From Planctomycetota bacterium (GTDB lineage: Bacteria; Planctomycetota; Phycisphaerae; UBA1845; CAIVHJ01), in assembly GCA_022573485.1 (NCBI GenBank), contig JACZTW010000169.1, forward strand, positions 1 to 8,441: DNA of 8,441 nucleotides, written 5' to 3'. The translations under genes were made by a program, and so were the position numbers. A model generated the notes under the pieces. It saw only the letters and a list, made by a program, of their open reading frames with translations. It had not been told where the DNA came from and made no database searches. Of the stretch, positions 1-5,902 are shown in pieces. Each line of letters begins with the position of its first letter. The stretch's first letter is position 1.

Positions 1-250
1 GCATCATGGGTACGCCCGCCCGCAGTAAGTCGGCGAGTTGCCCGTAGAAGCCGGCCACATGCCGCAGCTTGATCCGCCGCCGCGTGCTGATCAGCGTCGA
101 CTTGGCGGCTTCGCCGCCTTCGTCGATGCGTACCGGGTACAGCGCCCGCTCGTTCAACAGGTTGAACGCCGCCTGCTGGGACTCCGCTACCAGCGTACCC
201 GCCGAGGACTTACCTTCGCCGTCAACTGCTTTGTATGAGAACGTCGGCAT
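1..250 (-). CDS. GspF/PilC-family type II secretion or type IV pilus inner-membrane protein, N-terminal part (runs off left edge)
   Basis: The minus strand is open from an ATG at 250 to the window edge, giving 83 residues starting MPTFSYKAVDGEGK. The pattern fits the GspF/PilC N-terminus: a short FxYxAxDxxG opening, a GTLVAES...AAFNLLNERALYPVRI stretch (residues 19-42), a basic linker, then KLRHVAGFYGQLADLLRAGV (61-80), which matches the start of the first T2SSF domain. Known members are polytopic inner-membrane proteins that organise the assembly ATPase and pseudopilus in type II secretion or type IV pili. The transmembrane segments lie outside the window. No strong ribosome site is seen before the ATG; the nearest purine run (AGGG) is about 12 bases away. 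Which of the two machines it serves cannot be decided without the missing neighbours. Family call is confident, exact role is not. Confidence 0.85.
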   Translation of the reverse strand, partial: MPTFSYKAVDGEGKSSAGTLVAESQQAAFNLLNERALYPVRIDEGGEAAKSTLISTRRRIKLRHVAGFYGQLADLLRAGVPMM

Positions 251-1014
251 TGTTCAACACGACCCTACGGAGACATCGCTTGACAGAACCTACACGGCAC
301 GCGCCGTTGGTTACTCAGACAAAGAATCTACTTACTCAGTTCAATAATAATAGATTTGTGCGGTCCGCGGCACCCTTGATCCTCATGGACCGTCCGCCTG
401 TTGCCCCGTCTCGGGCGACCCGCACAAACTATTACTGCAACGCTGACAGGCACTTATGTCAACGTAAGACCTCTCTCAGTTATCGGAGCGACCGAGCCCT
501 TTCACCACAAAACACGCACTTCCTTGTACACCGCCACGCAGGCGCGATTGCAGCAATTCCGCACCCGCACTGCCTGTTGATTCCCACGGATCGAGGCTGC
601 GCCGATAGCTGTATCTTGCTTCAAAAGCAGACTTTGCGTACCAGAACGACGTTTCCAGCACTGCCAAGGGTCGCCCCGCCGGGATCTCGCGTCGCCGAGG
701 TGTATTCGCATATATAAGGAAGAGTATTTGAACAGGCGTCCGTTCCCGGCTTATGCCGCGTTTCATAGGTTGCGCAACGATAAACTTGACACATCGCTCG
801 CACTCCCTTCTGGTCTGAGCCTCAGGGTCGAGGTGAAGTCCGACAGGGTGTCGGCCCGCTCGTGGTGGATGTCGCGGGCGACGAACACAGGTTTCTCATG
901 CTCCGGCCCACGCGCAGTCGGCATTTCGAGTCCTGTCTTTGAAAGCCCAGCCAACAACGGCAAGAAATCACGATTGATCAGGATCTGTAGCAGTGGAGCG
1001 CGTTACATGTCAGA
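251..1014. other. 764-base stretch with no convincing gene
   Basis: Reading frames here are short, overlap on both strands, lack ribosome sites and give proteins without recognisable motifs. The stretch separates the divergent gspF-like gene (minus) and pncC (plus), so it should carry both promoters. Visible structure is a bulged inverted repeat at 348-434, a TGACA-N8-TGTCA dyad at 444-461 that includes a minus-strand TTGACA at 462-457, and, at 763-1002 on the minus strand, a frame whose middle part has gene-like codon use but no start. AT content is higher around 340-440 than in the surrounding genes. Confidence 0.6.
348..434. repeat. Bulged inverted repeat upstream of the gspF-like gene
   Basis: The arm TAATAGATTTGTGCGG at 348-363 pairs with CCGCACAAACTATTA at 420-434: 15 base pairs with a single bulged A at 354. 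The 56-base loop holds further short dyads, CGGTCC at 361-366 with GGACCG at 387-392 (which would compete with the outer stem) and CCCG/CGGG at 405-408/412-415. It lies about 100 bases before the gspF-like start codon, and a TTGACA hexamer on the same strand (462-457) sits just outside it, so it could be part of a structured leader. It could equally be the remains of a small mobile repeat. Pairing is seen directly; role is inference. Confidence 0.5.
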
Positions 1015-1500
1015 ATGAGGATCATGCCCGCGGAACGTGTCGCTGAACTATTGAAGAAACACAACCGTACGGTCGCCACCGCCGAGTCGTGTACAGGCGG
1101 ACTGATCGCCAAACTCTTGACCGACATTCCCGGCAGCAGCGAATACTTCATCGAGGGCGTAGTCGCCTACGCCAACCAAGCCAAGACCCGCCTACTCGGA
1201 GTACCCACAGAACTCATCACCGAACACGGCGCGGTCAGTCAGCAAGTCGCGGCGGCGATGGCATTGGGCTGCCGCGCCAAAAGCGGCGCGGATTTCGCTC
1301 TATCAACCACCGGCATCGCCGGCCCCACCGGCGGCACACCCGAAAAACCCATCGGCCTGGTATACATCGCCCTCGCCGACGAGCACGGCTGCCACGTCGA
1401 GGAGTTGCGACTTGATCCGACACTCTCCCGCGACGAGATCCGTCGGCACGCCAGCGAAGATGTGCTCCGATTTCTCGAAACGCGCCTTACGAACACTTGA
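1015..1500 (+). CDS. pncC: Nicotinamide-nucleotide amidohydrolase PncC (CinA C-terminal domain)
   Basis: This 161-residue protein is the stand-alone form of the CinA C-terminal domain, which hydrolyses nicotinamide mononucleotide to nicotinate mononucleotide and ammonia in pyridine nucleotide recycling in the cytosol. Family motifs in order are ATAESCTGGLIAKLL (residues 21-35, with the conserved ESCTGG serine), FIEGVVAYANQAKTRLLGV (45-63), HGAVS (71-75) and STTGIAGPTGG...KPIGLVYIAL (97-120). Length matches the single-domain enzymes of about 160 residues; the N-terminal MoCF-like domain of full CinA is absent. Start may be the ATG at 1015 or the one at 1024; a GAGG lies between them, too close to the second to be decisive. 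It is the only plus-strand gene here and converges with the DUF5615 gene, with 62 bases between the stops and no obvious terminator hairpin. Confidence 0.93.
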   Translation: MRIMPAERVAELLKKHNRTVATAESCTGGLIAKLLTDIPGSSEYFIEGVVAYANQAKTRLLGVPTELITEHGAVSQQVAAAMALGCRAKSGADFALSTTGIAGPTGGTPEKPIGLVYIALADEHGCHVEELRLDPTLSRDEIRRHASEDVLRFLETRLTNT

Positions 1501-1562
1501 AACACCTTGTTGTAGGCCCTGGGAGGATGCCTCGGTGATCATCAAATTTGAAGAACTGCGGG

Positions 1563-1934
1563 TTATGAGCGCCTCGCACGACGTGAGCGCAACCCTCGAG
1601 GGGTTGCCACCGACACGGCACCTTTTAGTGACTCGATCTTCTGCCCAGCTACAACGTCGCGAACCAAAGCCCGGAAGTCCATGATGCTCTCACGGTCCGG
1701 GCGCAGGAGCAAGATGCCCGCATGTGAGCCGGGAGGATGCTGCCGGACGTCTCCGTATCCTTTGTCGGCAGTGACAAAGAAGATCTCTTCGGCCTGAACT
1801 TTCTTCCAGAGTTCGGCATCTGGAAGGCCACCCCATCCTTGACCAGCGACCGTTCTCGTCTCGCAGCCGGCCTCTTCGAGCACCTCGGCCACCACGGGCG
1901 AAAGGTCTTCATCGAGTTTTACAATCACGGACAC
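1563..1934 (-). CDS. DUF5615 PIN-like protein, putative toxin of a DUF433-DUF5615 pair
   Basis: The 123-residue product from the GTG at 1934 starts VSVIVKLDEDLSPVVAEVLEE and matches the DUF5615 (Mut7-C/PIN-like) layout: acidic residues in KLDEDLS (D8, D10), GLPDAELW (D39) and FFVTADKGYGD (D57, D62), arranged like the metal-binding cluster of PIN ribonucleases. Known members commonly sit directly behind a DUF433 gene and are treated as type II toxin candidates; RNase activity here is inferred. The GTG begins one base after the DUF433 stop (TGA at 1938-1936), which suggests translational coupling; a TTG at 1943 and a GTG at 1928 are alternative starts. The C-terminal tail after about residue 112 is arginine-rich. 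The long upstream extension of this frame to 2036 only shadows the DUF433 gene. Confidence 0.85.
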   Translation of the reverse strand: MSVIVKLDEDLSPVVAEVLEEAGCETRTVAGQGWGGLPDAELWKKVQAEEIFFVTADKGYGDVRQHPPGSHAGILLLRPDRESIMDFRALVRDVVAGQKIESLKGAVSVATPRGLRSRRARRS

Positions 1935-1935
1935 C

Positions 1936-2160
1936 TCAAGCAACCAGTGAACTGCGCGCAGCGTCGGCGGCGTAGTACAATGCGGCCTGAATATCCTCGC
2001 GGGCGAGCTGCGAATATTGCCCCAGCAGGCCTTCAATGCTCATATCAGCCAAACTCGCCACAATGACTGACACGGCAATACGCGTCCCTCGGATGCAGGG
2101 TTCGCCGTGATGAACAGCCGGGTCGCACAGGATGCGGTCGCTCCAGGAATGTTGGCTCAT
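1936..2160 (-). CDS. DUF433 protein, putative antitoxin
   Basis: The 74-residue product carries the DUF433 signature: SDRILCDPAVHHGEPCIRGTRI (residues 7-28, with the typical G-x-P-x-IRGTRI core), a helical LADMSIEGLLGQYSQL segment (37-52) and REDIQAALYYAADA (54-67). The family has a short winged/HTH-like fold and is commonly paired with DUF5615 or PIN toxins as the antitoxin; DNA binding and autoregulation here are inference. The ATG at 2160 is chosen because GGAG lies seven bases upstream and the family motif starts soon after; the reading frame is open back to 2367, but that extension contains the promoter-like TATAAT box and has no family similarity. The DUF5615 gene follows after one base. 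Confidence 0.88.
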   Translation of the reverse strand: MSQHSWSDRILCDPAVHHGEPCIRGTRIAVSVIVASLADMSIEGLLGQYSQLAREDIQAALYYAADAARSSLVA

Positions 2161-2215
2161 CAAATCACTCCATACTTGATCGATCTCGCGTTTCAATTCG
2201 ACCAGCGTCCTCCTG

Positions 2216-2221
2216 ATTATA
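2216..2221 (-). promoter_or_regulatory. Perfect TATAAT -10 box for the DUF433-DUF5615 unit
   Basis: On the minus strand TATAAT occurs at 2221-2216, 55 bases before the DUF433 ATG, in otherwise GC-rich DNA. With a 17-base spacer the -35 position reads CTGAAT, only a 3/6 match to TTGACA, so strength is unclear. An AGGAGG follows a few bases downstream, near the expected transcript start, with no good start codon at normal spacing. Confidence 0.45.
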
Positions 2222-2378
2222 CACCGCCAGACCCACAAATTCAGGAGTATTGAATTGCTCGAGCACGCACTTACAGGCCGGGAAAATGACATGGGCCATC
2301 CTCCACCCCGCCGGCAGGGTCGCGTCTTCACTGTTTCACGGATTGTGCTCGCCGTTGGTGAACTCACGCAGTCTTGAG

Positions 2379-3422
2379 TTAGTCAACCACAAAATCAAAT
2401 GACGTCGTTTCTTGCTCACGGCTTCGGCTTGTGGCCTTGTTTCCGGTACGTTCTGCTGAACCAGCCTCGCCTTTGGGGGTTGTTTTGCCGTTAGATCCGG
2501 CAACTTCCTTCAATCGCCGGCCGGCCTTGGTGCTTGGTGCGCTGAGGGCGGCGTTTTCGGGGCCGTCGAGTGGGTCGCCGGGTTTGATGCTGGCGAGGCG
2601 CTTTTTGACGTTGCGGGCGTATTCTTCGGAAAGTTCGCAGGCGAGGTAGCGGCGGTTGAGTTTCTTGGCCACTGCTGGGGTTGTGCCGCTGCCTGCGAAA
2701 GGGTCGATTATGAGGTCGCCTTCGTTGGAACACGCCTTGATGATGCGGCCTAGTAGTTGCTCCGGCATTTGGCAGCCATGCCAGCCGCCACGTTCTTTGA
2801 ATGTTCCCGCGACGCGCGAGTAAAACCACGTATCACTGTGCGGAACGAATCGCTCGGGAATATCTTGCGGGCGTAACACGAAGCCGTCGCGTGTCGGGAC
2901 ATCGGGCGGGAGCACCGGCGCCATCATCCAAGTGTCGTCCGGCATGCGGCCATCCGGGTTGGCCCGCTTGTCGCCATAGACGAGCTGCCGGGCAGAAGGC
3001 ACGCGAACGTCCAGAGAATTGAAAGTGAACTTCTTCGGATCTTTGACGAAATGGAAAAGGTGCGCGTGGCTTCGTGTGAACTTCTGCGTGCAGTGAACGC
3101 CGAAAGTATAAAACCACACGACCCAGCTCCGGCAATGCAAGCCAATGTCGCGCGTGCAGAGGGTTTTCAGCTCGGCTGCAAATTCGTCGCCGATGGCCAG
3201 CCAAAAAGTTCCGTCGGGCTTCAAGACGCGCGCGATACCTGTGATCCACTCGCACGACCACTCAAGGTACTCGTCCACCTCGCGGCGGTCGTCATAGACA
3301 TCGTACTTGTAGCCAATGTTGAATGGCGGATCAGCGAAGGCAAGATCGACCGAACCTGCGTCGAGCTTCTTCAGCCATTTGACGCAGTCCTTGCGAATGA
3401 TTTGATCGAGTTTCAGAGCCAT
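2379..3422 (-). CDS. Orphan beta-class DNA methyltransferase (N6_N4_Mtase family, probably N6-adenine)
   Basis: The 347-residue product is a S-adenosylmethionine-dependent DNA amino-methyltransferase. Motif order is catalytic ADPPFNIGYKYD first (DPPF at residues 31-34), a central variable region (about 130-210) likely to hold target recognition, CQMPEQLLGRIIKACS (217-232) as motif X, then AdoMet-binding IIDPFAGSGTTPAVAKKL (238-255). This order defines the beta class; DPPF rather than SPPY favours N6-adenine. Residues from about 280 on form a low-complexity, charged and Ser/Thr-rich tail. The start at 3422 is chosen because GAGGAA sits at 3434-3429 at ideal distance; an in-frame ATG at 3491 would add 23 residues that run through a hairpin and has no ribosome site. 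No restriction endonuclease is encoded next to it, so it is an orphan here. Recognition sequence cannot be read from the DNA. Confidence 0.9.
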   Translation of the reverse strand: MALKLDQIIRKDCVKWLKKLDAGSVDLAFADPPFNIGYKYDVYDDRREVDEYLEWSCEWITGIARVLKPDGTFWLAIGDEFAAELKTLCTRDIGLHCRSWVVWFYTFGVHCTQKFTRSHAHLFHFVKDPKKFTFNSLDVRVPSARQLVYGDKRANPDGRMPDDTWMMAPVLPPDVPTRDGFVLRPQDIPERFVPHSDTWFYSRVAGTFKERGGWHGCQMPEQLLGRIIKACSNEGDLIIDPFAGSGTTPAVAKKLNRRYLACELSEEYARNVKKRLASIKPGDPLDGPENAALSAPSTKAGRRLKEVAGSNGKTTPKGEAGSAERTGNKATSRSREQETTSFDFVVD

Positions 3423-3428
3423 TTGTCT

Positions 3429-3434
3429 TTCCTC
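3429..3434 (-). promoter_or_regulatory. Ribosome binding site deciding the methyltransferase start
   Basis: GAGGAA on the minus strand ends six bases before the ATG at 3422, which makes this start better supported than the upstream in-frame ATG at 3491. Confidence 0.7.
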
Positions 3435-3474
3435 GCGAATTGCGTGTTCGGCTTCACTTAGCGCTGAACTCTGC

Positions 3475-3489
3475 GGAGGCGTTGCCTCC
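3475..3489. repeat. GC-rich hairpin upstream of the methyltransferase
   Basis: GGAGGC (3475-3480), loop GTT, GCCTCC (3484-3489): perfect six-base arms. In the methyltransferase transcript it would form about 53 bases before the start codon, and it pairs up the GGAGG next to the alternative ATG at 3491. It could be a leader hairpin or a terminator-like remnant without a U-tract. Confidence 0.45.
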
Positions 3490-3502
3490 ATATGTTAGCC
3501 CG

Positions 3503-3679
3503 AATTAGGCCACGAAGGCACAAAGGCACGAAGGAAAGAAATGGAGAATGAAGAATTGAAAAGCAAAGGCCAACACCAGGAGCGTTTGCTGATATCAGTG
3601 ACCTGTTCTCTTTTCTTCATTCTCCATTTTCAATTTTCCATTTCTCTTCTTGGTGCCTTTGTGCCTTCGTGGCCTAATT
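3503..3679. repeat. 177-bp MITE-like element with perfect 27-bp terminal inverted repeats
   Basis: Positions 3503-3529 are an exact inverted copy of 3653-3679. Each arm starts AATTAGGCCACGAAGGCAC read inward. Similarity continues imperfectly to about 3549 and 3633 (about 16 of 20 further bases). The left arm contains three tandem 8-base units CACGAAGG, CACAAAGG, CACGAAGG at 3511-3534. The middle holds a perfect 10-base palindrome CTGATATCAG at 3589-3598, close to the geometric centre, and A-rich purine runs such as ATGGAGAATGAAGAA that recur inverted on the right side. It has no coding capacity. It fills the spacer between the dehydrogenase stop and the methyltransferase start. Similar CACGAAGGCACAAAGG strings are, from memory, common in intergenic DNA of several environmental phyla. 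No target-site duplication is obvious. It may also work as a transcription terminator. Confidence 0.75.
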
Positions 3680-3722
3680 AGGATGAAAACCAGTCAAGTG
3701 TTCAAGTGGCATTTGCCGCCCA

Positions 3723-5246
3723 TTAGTCACCGAACGTAATGCCTTGGGCCAGTGGTAGTTCGGTGCCCCAATTGAGCGTATTGGTTTGCCGACGCATGTA
3801 GGCTTTCCAGGAGTCGGAGCCGGATTCTCTGCCGCCGCCGGTTTCCTTTTCGCCGCCGAAGGCGCCGCCGATCTCCGCGCCGCTGGTGCCGATGTTGACG
3901 TTGGCGATGCCGCAGTCGCTGCCGACCGCAGACAAGAACTGCTCAGCCTCGAGCATGTTGGTGGTGAAGATGGCAGAGGATAAGCCCTGCGGAACGCCGT
4001 TGTGTAGTGCGATCGCTTCGTCGAGCGTTTCGTACGGAATGATGTACAGAATCGGCGCGAAGGTTTCTTCCTGCACGATGGGCATTTCGTTCTTGGCTGC
4101 GGCGATGCAGGGGCGCACGTAGCAGCCGCCGGCGTACTCCGATCCATCGAGCGTCTCGCCGCCGTAGAGAATCTCGCCGCCCTCTTTCTTGATCCGCGCG
4201 ATGGCCTGCTGCATTGCATCGACGGCAGCAGTGTTGATCAGCGGTCCCATCAATGTGCCATCCTTGAGCGGGTCGCCGATGGGCACTTGCTTATATGCCG
4301 TGACCAGCCTATCGACTACTTCGTCGCGCTTCGAGTTGTGTACGATGATACGGCGGGTGCTGGTGCAGCGTTGTCCTGCGGTGCCGACCGCGCCGAAGAG
4401 GATGGCCCGGTTGGTCATCTTTAAGTCGGCGTGCGGCGTGACGATGATGGCGTTGTTACCGCCGAGTTCGAGAATGGTCCCGCCGAGGCGCTTACCGACG
4501 ACCTCGCCGACGTGATGGCCCATCGTGCAACTGCCGGTGGCGGACACCAGCGGGACGCGGCTGTCGTTGATCAGAGTCTCGCCGATTGACGAGCCCGGGC
4601 CGATCACCAGTGAAAAGATTGCCGGATCGACGCCGTTGGCCTGGCATACGGCGGCGGCGATTTTCGTGCAGGCGATGGCGGTTAGCGGGGTCTGCGATGA
4701 GGGTTTCCATAGGGTCGCGTCGCCGCACGCCGCCGCGAGTGCAGAGTTCCAGGCCCACACCGCCACCGGGAAATTGAACGCCGAAATCACGCCGACCACG
4801 CCCAGCGGGTGCCATTGCTCGTACATGCGATGCTGCGGGCGTTCGGAGTGCATGGTCAGACCATACAGTTGGCGGCTGAGGCCGACCGCGAAGTCGCAAA
4901 TGTCGATCATTTCCTGGACTTCGCCGTCACCCTCCGGCTTGATTTTGCCCATTTCCAGCGCGACCAGCGAGCCGAGGGCGTCTTTCTTCTCGCGCAGGGC
5001 ATTGCCGAGTTGCCGCACGAGTTCGCCGCGCTGCGGCGCGGGCACTGTGCGCCAATGCTCGAAGGCGGAGTGCGCGCGGGCGATGACTTTGTCGTAGTCG
5101 TCTTTGCTGGCCTGTGTGACCGTGGCGATCTCGCGCCCGTCGATTGGCGAGACGGATGTCAATGGCTTACCGCTGCCGTACCATTCGCCGGCAAACGCGC
5201 CGAGGTTGTTCGCTTCAATGCCGAGTTGCGAGAGGATTTCATTCAT
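3723..5246 (-). CDS. ALDH7 (antiquitin)-type aldehyde dehydrogenase, likely alpha-aminoadipic semialdehyde / piperideine-6-carboxylate dehydrogenase
   Basis: This 507-residue protein is a full-length NAD(P)-dependent aldehyde dehydrogenase. Landmarks are AFNFPVAVWAWN (156-167, oxyanion Asn158), WKPSSQTPL (180-188), cofactor-domain SATGSCTMG (235-243), LELGGNNAIIV (259-269, general base Glu260), GTAGQRCTSTRR (288-299, nucleophile Cys294) and EETFAPIL (393-400). The C-terminal block TSGAEIGGAFGGEKETGG (454-471) and the ending ELPLAQGITFGD are close to the ALDH7A1/AmaB subfamily, which oxidises alpha-aminoadipic semialdehyde in lysine degradation. No other lysine-catabolic gene is in the window, so substrate is inferred from subfamily only. 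The ATG at 5246 has only a weak GGTAA upstream; an 8-codon frame at 5269-5243 overlaps it as ATGA. A dense palindrome cluster precedes it. Confidence 0.93.
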   Translation of the reverse strand: MNEILSQLGIEANNLGAFAGEWYGSGKPLTSVSPIDGREIATVTQASKDDYDKVIARAHSAFEHWRTVPAPQRGELVRQLGNALREKKDALGSLVALEMGKIKPEGDGEVQEMIDICDFAVGLSRQLYGLTMHSERPQHRMYEQWHPLGVVGVISAFNFPVAVWAWNSALAAACGDATLWKPSSQTPLTAIACTKIAAAVCQANGVDPAIFSLVIGPGSSIGETLINDSRVPLVSATGSCTMGHHVGEVVGKRLGGTILELGGNNAIIVTPHADLKMTNRAILFGAVGTAGQRCTSTRRIIVHNSKRDEVVDRLVTAYKQVPIGDPLKDGTLMGPLINTAAVDAMQQAIARIKKEGGEILYGGETLDGSEYAGGCYVRPCIAAAKNEMPIVQEETFAPILYIIPYETLDEAIALHNGVPQGLSSAIFTTNMLEAEQFLSAVGSDCGIANVNIGTSGAEIGGAFGGEKETGGGRESGSDSWKAYMRRQTNTLNWGTELPLAQGITFGD

Positions 5247-5284
5247 AAGTATTTACCGTTCATGTTCATCAATTCACGAGCTGC

Positions 5285-5378
5285 GATCCTTGACACGCCG
5301 CCGCCCGCGGAGCGGCTGGGTCCTTGACACCAGGTGTCAAGGACGGCGGGCTTCGCCCGCTGCGGCGAGTCAAGGATC
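5285..5378. repeat. 94-bp cloverleaf-like nested palindrome element
   Basis: The outer arms 5285-5301 and 5362-5378 pair over 17 positions with one A/A mismatch (GATCCTTGAC-A-CGCCGC). Inside lie three consecutive hairpins: CCGC-GGA-GCGG (5305-5315), a 25-base palindrome with perfect 12-base arms GTCCTTGACACC / GGTGTCAAGGAC around A5332 (5320-5344), and GCGGGC-TTC-GCCCGC (5346-5360). Almost every base is paired. The string CCTTGAC or its complement occurs four times. It has no tRNA-like anticodon or T-loop features. It ends 38 bases before the dehydrogenase start codon. Best reading is a REP/MITE-type repeat; a structured leader is possible. Confidence 0.75.
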
Positions 5379-5420
5379 AAGTCGCGCGGATCAACATACA
5401 GGGAGAAACGCCGCCCGGGA

Positions 5421-5454
5421 TGAAAGTCCGCCCAGGGTGAAAGTCCGCGTGGGC
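5421..5454. repeat. Two tandem 17-bp repeats
   Basis: TGAAAGTCCGC occurs at 5421-5431 and again at 5438-5448, a 17-base period with preceding GGGA/GGG. The second unit runs directly into the hairpin at 5448-5466. Confidence 0.6.
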
Positions 5455-5466
5455 TGGAAGCCCACG
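5448..5466. terminator. Hairpin just downstream of the small secreted protein gene
   Basis: CGTGGGCT (5448-5455), loop GGA, AGCCCACG (5459-5466): perfect eight-base arms, 12 bases after the stop of the secreted protein gene on the minus strand. No U-tract follows, so intrinsic termination is uncertain; it may be a 3' end stabiliser or simply another member of the local repeat cluster. Confidence 0.4.
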
Positions 5467-5478
5467 GCTCGGTGAGGA

Positions 5479-5688
5479 TTATCCCGTCGTCGTGCCCAGA
5501 CCCAATATGCCACCCAATAACTGGGAGAACACCAGCAGGATGGTTGACAGAATCTGAAACAACCAATTGAGTGCGTTATCCTCGGCGAACTGCGGAAACT
5601 CCAGAACCGAGAAGTCAGCCCGGGCCACTGCGGGAACCGCCATAATGCTCGCCGCCGCGACGAACCCGCGCCACATTCGATATTTCAT
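5479..5688 (-). CDS. Small secreted hydrophobic protein of unknown function (69 aa)
   Basis: I do not recognise this family. The start at 5688 is well supported: GAGGT at 5698-5694 lies six bases upstream. The product begins MKYRMWRGFVAAASIMAVPA, a classic Sec signal peptide (basic n-region, hydrophobic core) with a likely AxA cleavage site at VARA just before DFSVLEF (about residue 24). The mature part of about 45 residues has a short acidic amphipathic segment (PQFAEDNALN) and then a long hydrophobic stretch WLFQILSTILLVFSQLLGGI, ending in a flexible GLGTTTG tail. It could be a membrane-inserted or self-assembling exported peptide. No cysteine is left after cleavage. It stands alone between repeat-rich spacers, with no obvious operon partner. 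Confidence 0.7.
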   Translation of the reverse strand: MKYRMWRGFVAAASIMAVPAVARADFSVLEFPQFAEDNALNWLFQILSTILLVFSQLLGGILGLGTTTG

Positions 5689-5693
5689 ATTAC

Positions 5694-5698
5694 ACCTC
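5694..5698 (-). promoter_or_regulatory. Ribosome binding site of the small secreted protein
   Basis: GAGGT on the minus strand within TTGAGGTGTAATATG, at good spacing; it selects the ATG at 5688 over the upstream in-frame start at 5760 and places a signal peptide at the very N-terminus. Confidence 0.65.
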
Positions 5699-5793
5699 AA
5701 TAAACAGATCCCAGATGGTACAGCGCGGTCCGACTCTTCACAAGAATAGCCGCCCGGCACTACATTGTTCGTTTTCTTTCCTCGATTATGCCA

Positions 5794-5811
5794 AGTGAAT
5801 CATTGGTGTTG
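5794..5811. repeat. 18-bp direct repeat, copy 1
   Basis: AGTGAATCATTGGTGTTG matches AGTGAATCCTCGGTGCTG at 5903-5920 in 15 of 18 positions, same orientation, 109 bases apart. The pair brackets the heptamer tandem repeat and a GC-rich palindromic stretch. Confidence 0.45.
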
Positions 5812-5837
5812 CCCCGCCGCCGGCGCTCCGGGTGCTG

Positions 5838-5865
5838 ATTCCGCATTCCGAATTCTGCATTCCGC
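5838..5865. repeat. Four tandem 7-bp repeats (ATTCCGC type)
   Basis: Units ATTCCGC, ATTCCGA, ATTCTGC, ATTCCGC follow without gaps, then a degenerate ATTTGGA. The array lies in the 254-base spacer between the small secreted protein start and the zincin stop, where I see no gene. Confidence 0.7.
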
Positions 5866-5902
5866 ATTTGGACCGCGCTCCCCTTTGGGTCGCCGCTAAA
5901 CG

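Noticed and set aside
348..461. Integron attC site
   Set aside because: The inverted repeat lacks the GTTRRRY and RYYYAAC core sites at its ends, and no integron integrase is nearby.
235..717. 160-codon plus-strand frame in the left spacer
   Set aside because: Begins inside the gspF-like gene on the other strand, product has no domain and crosses the inverted repeat.
476..766. 96-codon minus-strand frame overlapping the end of the 763-1002 frame by ATGA
   Set aside because: No ribosome site, no recognisable motif, mixed composition; treated as chance frame.
2161..2367. N-terminal extension of the DUF433 frame
   Set aside because: Contains the TATAAT box and lies before a good ribosome site and the family's normal start.
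3423..3491. N-terminal extension of the methyltransferase from the ATG at 3491
   Set aside because: Runs through the 3475-3489 hairpin and lacks a ribosome site, whereas the 3422 start has a strong one.
4525..5097. Long plus-strand frames opposite the dehydrogenase (also 3051-3461, 6030-6551 and 6979-7638)
   Set aside because: They are antisense frames kept open by the GC-rich codon bias of the real minus-strand genes and show no domains.
5243..5269. Eight-codon frame ending in an ATGA overlap with the dehydrogenase start
   Set aside because: It could be a coupling leader peptide, but there is no ribosome site before it and such short overlaps arise easily by chance.
5285..5378. tRNA gene suggested by the cloverleaf-like folding
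   Set aside because: The arms have the wrong lengths and there is no T-loop, D-loop consensus or CCA-compatible acceptor; repeats of one core motif explain the folding better.
5243..5566. Open frame of 107 codons on the minus strand upstream of the dehydrogenase
   Set aside because: It reads straight through the cloverleaf element, the 17-bp repeats and the 5448-5466 hairpin, overlaps the end of the secreted protein gene, and has no motif or ribosome site.
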